Origin: Mycolicibacter sinensis
GTDB taxonomy: Bacteria > Actinomycetota > Actinomycetes > Mycobacteriales > Mycobacteriaceae
Reading direction: 5' to 3'
Assembly: GCF_001667945.1 (NCBI RefSeq)
Contig: NZ_LZJK01000015.1
Span: forward strand, 1 to 37,330
DNA length: 37,330 nt
Below the pieces are notes generated by a model, which did no database searches, was not told the DNA's origin, and saw only the letters and a program-made list of their open reading frames with translations. Shown piece after piece: positions 28,916-37,330 of this stretch; within the stretch, counting starts at the first letter, position 1, and every line of letters begins with the position of its first letter. The position numbers were made by a program, and so were the translations under genes.

Positions 28916-30254
28916 TGCCGGCCCCCAGCTGGGTCAGCGCCAGCAGGTCGATGCGCCGGCCGTCCATCCGGACTACCCGGGCCAGCCAGCGCGGCGGGTG
29001 CGCCGACAGCTCGTCGGGATCGAATGCGGTCAGTTCGACGGTCTCGCCGGCGGCCGGAATGTGCCCGAGTTCTTGCAGCACCAGCCCGCCGATGGTCTCG
29101 TAGGAGCCTTCGGGGGCCCGGTACCCGGTAGCGGCGGCCACCTCGTCGATGCGCAGCAGGCCCGACACCTGCCAGCCGCCGCCGGCCACCACCACGTCGG
29201 GCGTGGCATCGTCGTGTTCGTCGCGGACGTCGCCGACGATCTCCTCGATCAGATCCTCCACCGTGAGCATCCCCGCGGTGCCGCCGTACTCGTCGACGAC
29301 CAGCGCCGCCTGCTGGCCGTTGGCCCGGACCTGTTCCATCACCGCATCGCCGTCGAGGGTGGACGGCACCACCGCCACCGGTTGGGCGACGGCCGTGATG
29401 GGGGTGGTCGCCCGCTGCGCGGCGGGAACCGCGAAGACCTGCTTGACGTGCACGATGCCGACGGTGGCGTCGAGGTCGCCGTCGACCACCGGGAAGCGGG
29501 AGAAACCGGTCTCGATGGCGGCCGCGGCCAGATCCGCGACGGTGTCGCCGGCCTGCAGGCTCACGATCTTCGAGCGCGGCGTCATCAATTCGGCGGCGGT
29601 CAGGGCGCCGAACCGCAGCGAGCCGCCCACCAGGGCGGCCGTACTGGGGTCGAGCGCACCGCTGCGTGCGGAATTGCGCACCAGCGAGGCCAGCTCCCGC
29701 GGCGAGCGGGCCGATGCCAGCCGGTCGGCGGGTTGGATGCCCAGCCGGTGCAGGATGAGGTTCGCCGTCCCGTTGGTCAGCTTGATCGCGGCCGCGAACA
29801 GCCGCGAGAACAGCAGCTGCGGCCCAGCCACTGCGCGGGCAACCGGCAGCGGACGCGCTACGGCCAGGTTCTTGGGCACCAGCTCGCCGAAGACCATCGA
29901 CAGCGAGGTGGCGATCACCAGGGCCAGCGCCAGCGCCACCCCGGCGGCGCTCGCCTCGGGCAGGCCCAGGGCGGCAAGCGCGGGCCGCAGCCACCGGGCC
30001 AGCACCGGCTCGGCGAGGTAGCCGGTGGCCAGCGTGGTGATCGAGATGCCCAGCTGGGCGCCGGACAGCTGGAACGACAGTGTGCGGTGGGCGTCTTGGA
30101 TGTAGAGGTCGCGCCGGCCGCCACGGCGGGCGTTGGCCTCCACCGCGCTGCGTTCCAGCGTGGTCAGGGAGAACTCGGCGGCGACGAACACCGCCGTTCC
30201 CAAAGTGAGGACCAGGAACGCCAGCAGGCTGCCCAGGGTGAGCGCGATCGTCAT
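28908..30254 (-). CDS. CNNM/DUF21-CBS-CorC_HlyC protein (Rv1842c-like)
   Basis: This 448-aa protein has a DUF21 transmembrane domain (about 1-195; [20 protein letters not shown] and [20 protein letters not shown]), two CBS motifs (about 210-335; [20 protein letters not shown] and [20 protein letters not shown]) and a C-terminal CorC_HlyC domain (about 355-440). This is the full architecture of the CorC/CNNM family implicated in Mg2+ export or resistance. Start ATG 30254 is chosen at the beginning of the first membrane helix; its RBS is weak. It lies 64 nt downstream of guaB1 on the same strand. Confidence 0.91.
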   Translation of the reverse strand: MTIALTLGSLLAFLVLTLGTAVFVAAEFSLTTLERSAVEANARRGGRRDLYIQDAHRTLSFQLSGAQLGISITTLATGYLAEPVLARWLRPALAALGLPEASAAGVALALALVIATSLSMVFGELVPKNLAVARPLPVARAVAGPQLLFSRLFAAAIKLTNGTANLILHRLGIQPADRLASARSPRELASLVRNSARSGALDPSTAALVGGSLRFGALTAAELMTPRSKIVSLQAGDTVADLAAAAIETGFSRFPVVDGDLDATVGIVHVKQVFAVPAAQRATTPITAVAQPVAVVPSTLDGDAVMEQVRANGQQAALVVDEYGGTAGMLTVEDLIEEIVGDVRDEHDDATPDVVVAGGGWQVSGLLRIDEVAAATGYRAPEGSYETIGGLVLQELGHIPAAGETVELTAFDPDELSAHPPRWLARVVRMDGRRIDLLALTQLGAGNG

Positions 30255-30318
30255 GAGTCGGTACTGCTCGCCACCGGGGCAGCACTCGCCACCATGGGTG
30301 CAGGTGCCGCCACGGGTC

Positions 30319-31915
<1,597 letters not shown>

Positions 31916-31991
31916 ATCGGTGTGCACCACTCGATTTCGGGCGGGGCGAACCCGACGAAAAATTGATCTTCCTCACAGTCGCATAGTCGGG

Positions 31992-31997
31992 TAAACT
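31992..31997 (+). promoter_or_regulatory. Putative -10 box (TAAACT)
   Basis: TAAACT fits TANNNT and would start transcription near 32004. That is 20 nt before an ATG at 32023 preceded by AGGGGAAC. An upstream TTGATC at 31962 lies rather far for a -35 box. It may drive the small ORF and/or the phosphatase-like genes through a long leader. Confidence 0.35.
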
Positions 31998-32022
31998 CAT
32001 GGCGTCGTTTAGGGGAACAGAG

Positions 32023-32220
32023 ATGACAGTTAGCTACGGCTGGCGAGGTGGGGCCCTTCGGGCCCCGATCAGAGTCTCTCGCGCCCCACGGCCCACCCGG
32101 CCCGAACACCACGCCTGCCGTCCGTGCGGGATCGGTGCTCCGTCGGCGTGGCGGGGGTGCAGCGTCGAAGGCTATCTGCAGCGCAAACTGCACCGCCAGT
32201 GGCGCAACCGCGGATCGTAG
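32023..32220 (+). CDS. Possible small protein, 65 aa, arginine-rich
   Basis: ATG 32023 opens a 65-codon frame beginning MTVSYGWRGGALRAPIRVSR, ending at TAG 32218-32220. AGGGGAAC lies about 6-13 nt upstream and a -10-like TAAACT further up, so transcription and initiation signals are present. The product is Arg-rich with three Cys (two in HACRPCG) and resembles nothing I know. A perfect 7-bp hairpin (32050-32066) lies inside its first codons. Arg-rich frames arise by chance in GC-rich DNA, so confidence is low. Confidence 0.25.
   Translation: MTVSYGWRGGALRAPIRVSRAPRPTRPEHHACRPCGIGAPSAWRGCSVEGYLQRKLHRQWRNRGS
32050..32066 (+). terminator. Perfect GC hairpin, possible attenuator
   Basis: GGGGCCC-TTC-GGGCCCC forms a perfect 7-bp stem with a 3-nt loop about 45 nt after the predicted transcription start. 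No T-run follows. It could stall transcription early or block ribosomes in the leader; function is inferred. Confidence 0.4.
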
Positions 32221-32578
32221 CGGGCGGACTTTGTTGCGCACCGTTTAGATTGCCGTGCAAGGGAAATAGCTGGGCGCGGCCGTTCTACGAGTAGCTCGGC
32301 AGGGATCGAAACCTCGCGGCATCACGACAGTGGCCCACGCTGTCGCCGCCGGGGCCGAATTTCGGGCCTGCGGGTCGCGCCGGCACCCGCGGTAATCGCA
32401 CCGGCTCAATCGCGGAATAATCCCGGGCGATCCAGCGGATGTCGCACCGAACAAAGTTAGCTGTCAGGAATTTACCCAGGGCGCAGCGATGCTGAGAAAT
32501 AGCCAAACTGCGGAATTTTCCAGCGGCGACTTCGCCGACCGGCTGGACACCACTTTCCCCACAACAGAGGTCCGAACC

Positions 32579-33655
32579 ATGCACGCACATCAGCTCCTGT
32601 CGCTGGCCGCCGGTGCCGTCCTGGCCGGCGGCATCGCCGTCGCCCCGGTTACTCCGCTGCCGGCGCCGGCGACCGCGGCGCCACCCGATATTCAGCTCAC
32701 CGGCGGTGCCGCACCGGATGTCGTCATCGATGTCGTCCGGCACGCGCAGATGATCTCGCCGTACGAGAACCTGCTCACCCCGTCGCCGGCCTTCCCCGGA
32801 GCCCCGCTCAGCGGTCTGGGCCTGCAACAGGCGCAAGACGTCGGACAGAAGCTGTTCGACGAACTGGGCCCGGTCGCCGGGATCTTCGCCGGGCAGGGCC
32901 TGCGCGAGATGCAGACCTCGGCTCCGTTCGCCGCCCTGGAGCACATGACGGACAACGTGCAGATACTGCCGGGGCTCAACGAAGTCGACAGCGGCATATA
33001 CGCCCTCGACCCGATCGAAAGCCTCGGGGGCCGGCTGGCCTTCCTGACCGTCGGCGCGTGGGCACTCGGCGCGCCGCTGGGATTGGCCCTGGTGCCCGGG
33101 CCGGGTTCAGAAGACGGCAACGGACTGATGTTCAATGCCCGCTTCACCGATGCCATCAACGCGATGTACGACCATGCGGTCGCCAACCCGATCGTCAGCG
33201 ACAACGGCCAGATCACCGACGTGGCATTCAACAGCGAGGCGTCGATCTTCGCGTGGGTGATGATGAACGTCAAGAACCCCGATCTGCCGTTCTTCTTGGA
33301 CCTCATCCGGGAGTCGCACACCGTCGCCAACGGGCTTTCCACCGTGCTGCTGCCCAACACCGGCATCGTGCAGATCGCGGGCAACCCCACCGACGGCTGG
33401 ACGCTGCTCAGCTGGGACGGCCAGGAGATTCCGCAGGATCCGGATCTGCTGAGCGCCCTGTTCGTCGACGGACGCGATCTCGTCCTGCCCTCGCAGACGG
33501 CGATCTGGAACATCTTCGAAGCCATCCTGGGCGGTGACCAGACGACGATCATGAACGCGATCCAGACCGGTATCGAGCAGATCGGCTCGGCGCTGACCCA
33601 ATTCCCGGGCGCGGTCTTCAACGACATCGTCGATGCCTTCGGAAGTCTCGGTTAG
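32579..33655 (+). CDS. Secreted histidine-phosphatase-superfamily protein, copy 1
   Basis: This 358-aa protein has a signal peptide (1-33, cleavage near ATA-AP). The histidine phosphatase landmarks are Arg54-His55 in DVVRHAQ, the LSGLGLQQAQ helix start, Arg109 in GLREMQTSAP and Glu135 in LNEVDSGIY. The usual second histidine (SHG/GHG block) appears replaced: the corresponding stretch reads VAFNSEASIFAW (215-226). It may therefore be a weak or non-enzymatic member, although His55 could still be phosphorylated. ATG 32579 follows ACAGAGG at 8 nt. The next gene, 12 nt on, is a clear paralogue. I do not recall such genes between guaB1 and gnd1 in H37Rv. Confidence 0.82.
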   Translation: MHAHQLLSLAAGAVLAGGIAVAPVTPLPAPATAAPPDIQLTGGAAPDVVIDVVRHAQMISPYENLLTPSPAFPGAPLSGLGLQQAQDVGQKLFDELGPVAGIFAGQGLREMQTSAPFAALEHMTDNVQILPGLNEVDSGIYALDPIESLGGRLAFLTVGAWALGAPLGLALVPGPGSEDGNGLMFNARFTDAINAMYDHAVANPIVSDNGQITDVAFNSEASIFAWVMMNVKNPDLPFFLDLIRESHTVANGLSTVLLPNTGIVQIAGNPTDGWTLLSWDGQEIPQDPDLLSALFVDGRDLVLPSQTAIWNIFEAILGGDQTTIMNAIQTGIEQIGSALTQFPGAVFNDIVDAFGSLG

Positions 33656-33667
33656 GAGGTGATGGTC

Positions 33668-34729
33668 ATGCCGATAAGGTCGATCTGGCCGGTGGCCGCC
33701 GGTGTCGCCGTCATCGGCGCGGGCGTCATCGCGGCACCGGCGCAGCCCGGTGTCGCCGGGACCGTCATCGCCGGCATAGCGCTCACCGGCGAGGATGCCC
33801 AGGACATCGTGATCGACATCGTGCGACACGGGCAGCGGATGCCGCCGTTCAACGACGTCATCACCCCGTCGCCGGATCATCCGGGGCCGCCGCTCAGCGA
33901 TCTCGGTGTGCAGCAGGCGCAGGATGTGGCCGACCAGCTCCACAGGGAGCTCGGTGATCAGGTCGCCGGTATCTTCTCCGGGCAGGCCATCCGGGACATG
34001 GACACCGCGGCGCCGTTTGCCGCACTCGAGCACATGACGCCGCAGATCCTGTCCGGGCTCAACGAGATCGACAGCGGCATCTACGCCGGGCAACCCATCG
34101 CCAGCCTGTCCGGATTCCTCTACCAGCTGACGCCGCTGCTGTGGTCGCTGCTCGGGCTGATCCTGGTGCCGATACCGGGCTCGGTCGAAGACCCCAACGG
34201 CGTGGTGCTCAACGCGAACTTCACCGACGCCGTCAACACGATGTACAGCGCCGCCCTGGCCAACCCGGTGGTAAGCGACAACGGCGCGATCACCGCGGTG
34301 GGGTTCGACAACGAAGCCGATGTCGCCGCCTGGGTGGCGATGAACGTCAAGAACCCCGACATCTCGCTGCTGCTGCCGCTGACCCTGCAAACCATGTTCA
34401 CAGGCGACGACGGATCACCGCTGCTGCCCAACACCGGCATCATCTCGATCGAGGGCAACCCCACCGACGGCTGGACGCTGGTCAGCTGGAACGGGATTCC
34501 CGTCCCGGAGGACCCGGGGTTGCTGACGAAGCTGATCATGGACGTGCGTGACCTGATCACCACACCGCAGACGGCGCTGTGGAACCTGCACGAGGCGCTG
34601 CTCGCCGGTGATCCCACCGCGATCGGCGCTGCGCTGCAGACCGGCCTGCAAGACATCGCCGAGGCCTACTTCGGGTTCCCGCAAGCGGTGTTCAACGACA
34701 TCGTCGACGAACTGCCGAATCTGGGATGA
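33668..34729 (+). CDS. Secreted histidine-phosphatase-superfamily protein, copy 2
   Basis: This 353-aa paralogue of the preceding protein shares most of its length, e.g. GNPTDGWTL, QTALWNL and AVFNDIVDEL. It has a signal peptide (1-30) and the motifs Arg53-His54 in DIVRHGQ, LSDLGVQQAQ, Arg109 in AIRDMDTAAP and Glu133 in LNEIDSGIYA. The second catalytic His position again seems lost (VGFDNEADVAAW, 211-222). Start ATG 33668 is chosen because AGGAGGTGA (33654-33662) lies 5 nt upstream; GTG 33659 and ATG 33662 overlap that site. Its stop overlaps the hydrolase start (ATGA), so the three genes form an operon. Confidence 0.82.
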   Translation: MPIRSIWPVAAGVAVIGAGVIAAPAQPGVAGTVIAGIALTGEDAQDIVIDIVRHGQRMPPFNDVITPSPDHPGPPLSDLGVQQAQDVADQLHRELGDQVAGIFSGQAIRDMDTAAPFAALEHMTPQILSGLNEIDSGIYAGQPIASLSGFLYQLTPLLWSLLGLILVPIPGSVEDPNGVVLNANFTDAVNTMYSAALANPVVSDNGAITAVGFDNEADVAAWVAMNVKNPDISLLLPLTLQTMFTGDDGSPLLPNTGIISIEGNPTDGWTLVSWNGIPVPEDPGLLTKLIMDVRDLITTPQTALWNLHEALLAGDPTAIGAALQTGLQDIAEAYFGFPQAVFNDIVDELPNLG

Positions 34730-35595
34730 CCACGATGTCGCGCAGCGTGCGCGAGTGGCGGGACGGTGGCCGGTGGGTATCGACCGGTGCCGGGCGGGTC
34801 TTCGTACGATCAAGAGCGGGGGAGGGGCCGACTGTGCTGCTGCTGCACGGGTTTCCGTCCAGCTCCTACGATTTCCGGTCGGTCGTCGCCCGGCTGGCCG
34901 GCCGGTCCTGGCTGACGATGGACTTCCTCGGCTTCGGGTTGTCGGACAAGCCGCGCCGGCATCGCTACAGCCTGTTGGAGCAGGCCGATCTGGTCCAGCA
35001 GGTGCTGGCGTCGGCCACCACCGGTCCGGTGGTGCTGGCCGCCCACGACATGGGCACCTCGGTGACGACCGAACTGCTGGCCCGCGATCTCGAGGGCACC
35101 CTGCCCTTCGATCTGCGCCGCGCGGTGCTGTCCAACGGCAGCGTGATCCTGGAGCGGGCCAGCCTGCGTCCCATCCAGAAACTGCTGCGCGGCCCGTTCG
35201 GTGGCCTCGCCGCCCGGCTGACGAACCGGCGCAGCTTCGTCCGCGGCTTCGGCCGGCTGTTCTCTGCGCAGCATCCGCTGTCCCCCGAAGAAGCCGCCGC
35301 GCAGTGGGAACTGTTGTGCCACAACGGCGGCCACCGGATCGCGCACCTGCTCTCGGCCTACCTCGACGAACGGGTGCGTTACGCGCAGCGCTGGCACGGG
35401 GCGGTGCGCGACTGGCCCAAGCCGTTGGGTTTGGTGTGGGGGCTCGGCGATCCGGTGGCCACCACCAATGTGCTCGAGGGCTTACGTGAGCTGCGGCCCG
35501 CCGCCGACGTCGTCGAGCTGCCCGGCCTCGGGCACTACCCACAGATCGAGGATCCGCAGGCTTACACCGACGCCGTACTGGAGCTACTGGATTAG
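34726..35595 (+). CDS. Alpha/beta hydrolase with aspartate nucleophile (epoxide hydrolase/dehalogenase-like)
   Basis: This 289-aa protein has the oxyanion motif HGFPSSSYDF (41-50), LTMDFLGFGLSDKP, and a nucleophile elbow AAHDMGTS with Asp108, as in epoxide hydrolases and haloalkane dehalogenases rather than serine esterases. Asp242 in WGLGDP and His270 in LGHYPQIEDP complete a likely triad. There is no signal peptide, so it is cytoplasmic although its two operon partners are exported. ATG 34726 overlaps the previous stop (ATGA). Its TAG overlaps the stop of convergent gnd by 2 bp. The substrate is unknown. Confidence 0.86.
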   Translation: MTTMSRSVREWRDGGRWVSTGAGRVFVRSRAGEGPTVLLLHGFPSSSYDFRSVVARLAGRSWLTMDFLGFGLSDKPRRHRYSLLEQADLVQQVLASATTGPVVLAAHDMGTSVTTELLARDLEGTLPFDLRRAVLSNGSVILERASLRPIQKLLRGPFGGLAARLTNRRSFVRGFGRLFSAQHPLSPEEAAAQWELLCHNGGHRIAHLLSAYLDERVRYAQRWHGAVRDWPKPLGLVWGLGDPVATTNVLEGLRELRPAADVVELPGLGHYPQIEDPQAYTDAVLELLD

Positions 35596-37040
35596 GCGGG
35601 CACTTCGCTGCGGTCGGCGCTCCACAGCGTGTGGAACTTGCCCTCGGCGTCCACCCGACCGTAGGTGTGCGCTCCGAAGTAGTCGCGCTGGGCCTGGGTC
35701 AGGGCGGCCGGCAGCCGCTCGGTGCGCAGACCGTCGTAGTAGGCCAGCGCCGAGGAGAAACCGGGAACCGGAATGCCCAGGCTGACCGCGGTGGTCACCA
35801 CCCGCCGCCAGGAGTCGATGGCCGCCTCCACGGCGCTGCGGAAATACGGGGCCGCCAGCAGGCTGACCAGATCGGGATCGGTGTCGAATGCCTCTTTGAT
35901 CCGGTTGAGGAATTTCGCGCGGATGATGCAGCCGCCACGCCAGATCGTCGCCAGATCGCCGGGCGTGACATTCCAGCCGTATTCGGCGCTGCCCGCCTGG
36001 ATCTGGTTGAAGCCCTGCGCGTAGGCGACGATCTTCGAGGCGTACAGCGCCTGGCGGACGTCCTCGGTGAACCGGGCCGCATCACCGGGGCGTTCACCGA
36101 GTGCCCCGGCGGCCAGACCCGCCGCGGCGCGGCGCTGGGGAACCGATCCCGACAGCGCCCGGGCGAACACCGCCTCGGCGATACCGGTTACCGGAACCCC
36201 AAGGTCCAGAGCGGATTTCACCGTCCAGCGCCCGGTGCCCTTCTGCTCGGCCTCGTCGACGATGACGTCGACCAGCGGCTTGCCGGTCTTGGCGTCGACC
36301 TGGCGCAGCACTTCGGCGGTGATCTCGACCAGATAGCTGTCCAGATCACCGGCGTTCCACTCGGTGAACACCTCGGCGATCTGCGGCGCCGAGAGACCCA
36401 GGCTGTCGCGCAGCAACTGGTAGGCCTCGCCGATCAGCTGCATGTCGGAGTACTCGATGCCGTTGTGCACCATCTTCACGAAATGGCCCGCGCCGTCCGG
36501 CCCGATGTGGGTGCAGCACGGCACCCCGTCGACGTGGGCGGAGATCTCCTCGAGCAACGGGCCCAGGGAGGTGTAGGACTCCTTCGGGCCCCCCGGCATG
36601 ATCGAGGGCCCGTTGAGAGCGCCCTCCTCACCGCCGGAGATGCCGGCGCCGACGAAGTGCAGACCGCGCGCCGCCATTGCCTTCTCCCGGCGAATGGTGT
36701 CGGTGTAGAGCGCGTTGCCGCCGTCGATGATGATGTCGCCGGGCTCCATGGCGTCGGCGAGTTCGTTGATGACCGCGTCGGTGGGCTCGCCGGCCTTGAC
36801 CATGATCAGCACCCGGCGCGGCTTCTCAAGAGCGGCAAGGAATTCCGGAATGGTCTCGCTGCGCACGAAGGTGCCCTCGGAGCCGTATGCGCTCAACAGG
36901 GCATCGGTTTTGGCGACCGACCGGTTGTGCAGCGCCACGGTGTAGCCGTGCCGGGCGAAGTTTCGCGCGATGTTGGAACCCATGACGGCCAGACCGGTCA
37001 CCCCGATCTGGGCGGTGCCGACAGTCTCCGACGCGCTCAT
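35592..37040 (-). CDS. gnd: 6-phosphogluconate dehydrogenase, decarboxylating
   Basis: This 482-aa pentose phosphate pathway enzyme oxidises 6-phosphogluconate to ribulose 5-phosphate and CO2 with NADP+. The NADP-binding GLAVMGSNIARNFARHG (16-32), the signature VGAGISGGEEGALNGPSIMP, the catalytic Lys in GHFVKMVHNGIEY and the C-terminal IWRGGCIIRAKFL are clear. The length is that of the long, dimeric family. Start ATG 37040 has AAAGGCGAA upstream. It corresponds to gnd1 (Rv1844c), next to blaR as in H37Rv. The 3' end overlaps the hydrolase stop, leaving no room for a terminator. Confidence 0.96.
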   Translation of the reverse strand: MSASETVGTAQIGVTGLAVMGSNIARNFARHGYTVALHNRSVAKTDALLSAYGSEGTFVRSETIPEFLAALEKPRRVLIMVKAGEPTDAVINELADAMEPGDIIIDGGNALYTDTIRREKAMAARGLHFVGAGISGGEEGALNGPSIMPGGPKESYTSLGPLLEEISAHVDGVPCCTHIGPDGAGHFVKMVHNGIEYSDMQLIGEAYQLLRDSLGLSAPQIAEVFTEWNAGDLDSYLVEITAEVLRQVDAKTGKPLVDVIVDEAEQKGTGRWTVKSALDLGVPVTGIAEAVFARALSGSVPQRRAAAGLAAGALGERPGDAARFTEDVRQALYASKIVAYAQGFNQIQAGSAEYGWNVTPGDLATIWRGGCIIRAKFLNRIKEAFDTDPDLVSLLAAPYFRSAVEAAIDSWRRVVTTAVSLGIPVPGFSSALAYYDGLRTERLPAALTQAQRDYFGAHTYGRVDAEGKFHTLWSADRSEVPA

Positions 37041-37094
37041 ACATTCGCCTTTCGGTCGTAGGTGACGCCCTGCGCGGCACGCCGGCGGCGTGGG

Positions 37095-37330
37095 TTAGCC
37101 CGCGATCAGTCGATGCAGTTCGGTCAGCCACGGTACCGCGAGCGCGATTGTCGGTACCGCGAGCACCCCGGCTGCGGCGGAGTAGGCGGCAGCAGCCAGC
37201 GTGCGGCTGTTGCCCCGACCCGACAGCCGCTGCACCCGCAGCACCGTGTGGGGGCCGCCGGCGGCCAGCGCACCGGCCGGGGTGGCGGCCGACGCACAGG
37301 TCACCAGGGCGCGGGCCAGGGGAGGGGCGC
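37095..37330 (-). CDS. blaR: BlaR-type M56 family peptidase, C-terminal part only
   Basis: The last 77 codons or so of a gene running in from beyond the window end. The visible sequence has RALVTCASAATPAGALAAGG, then a basic segment VLRVQRLSGRGNS and a final membrane helix [19 protein letters not shown]. This matches the C-terminus of mycobacterial BlaR (Rv1845c), the membrane metalloprotease that cleaves the BlaI repressor on beta-lactam exposure. The HEXXH part is outside the window. It lies 54 bp before gnd on the same strand; the stop is TAA at 37095-37097. Confidence 0.8.
   Translation of the reverse strand, partial: APPLARALVTCASAATPAGALAAGGPHTVLRVQRLSGRGNSRTLAAAAYSAAAGVLAVPTIALAVPWLTELHRLIAG
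37121..37145 (-). repeat. Copy 2 of the 25-bp direct repeat, inside blaR coding sequence
   Basis: This matches 31891-31915 at 24 of 25 positions and encodes ALAVPWLT in the last helix of the M56 peptidase. Together the two copies bracket the phosphatase, hydrolase and gnd genes. Confidence 0.6.

Noticed and set aside
32020..32470. Apparent mirror similarity between ACAGTTAGC (near 32026) and GTTAGCTGT (near 32457)
   Set aside because: They are not true reverse complements when compared base by base.

Overview
This 37.3 kb window is chromosomal DNA from a high-GC actinobacterium, almost certainly a mycobacterium (Mycobacteriaceae sensu lato). The evidence is a PPE-SVP protein, a BacA-type half-ABC transporter, SecA2, GarA with its ETTS phospho-motif, a G-isoform malate synthase, a CBS-containing GuaB1 and frequent GTG/TTG starts. 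Gene order follows the Rv1811-Rv1845c part of M. tuberculosis H37Rv as I remember it, with local losses and insertions. I see no IS element, tRNA, rRNA, CRISPR array or prophage.

Layout. 1-2480: the 3' part of an M-box (Mg2+) riboswitch, a possible leader peptide, a PPE-SVP gene and mgtC. 2526-6920: an erg3-like membrane hydroxylase, a B-lectin/LysM protein, a secreted trypsin-like protease, a VOC-fold protein and a flavoprotein. 6945-7004: two tandem hairpins at a convergent gene junction. 7022-8962 (-): bacA. 9079-14181: secA2, pgsA2, DUF881, small basic protein, DUF881. 14210-17510: gcvH, garA, ftsR, a DUF151 protein and a second MerR regulator (resR/mcdR). 17555-20671: a tandem glycine riboswitch and gcvP. 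20974-22569: a secreted Leu/Gly-repeat protein. 22575-31755, all on the minus strand: guaB1, two CNNM/CBS membrane proteins, a putative DNA glycosylase, glcB and a VWA/solute-binding protein. 32579-35595: a plus-strand block with two paralogous secreted histidine-phosphatase-like proteins and an alpha/beta hydrolase. 35592-37330 (-): gnd and the 3' end of a blaR-type M56 peptidase gene.

Themes. Magnesium recurs: an M-box leader, MgtC and two CNNM/CorC-type proteins. Glycine cleavage (gcvH, gcvP) is controlled by a glycine riboswitch and sits beside garA, the FHA regulator of glutamate and 2-oxoglutarate metabolism. Cell-envelope and division functions cluster around secA2, pgsA2, DUF881/DUF1290, ftsR and resR.

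The accessory parts most worth attention are: the RBS-sequestering stem and leader ORF behind the M-box; the tandem secreted phosphatase-like pair, in which the second catalytic histidine appears replaced in both copies; the Leu/Gly-repeat exported protein; and a near-perfect 25-bp direct repeat that matches the 3' end of blaR and brackets the phosphatase/hydrolase/gnd block.
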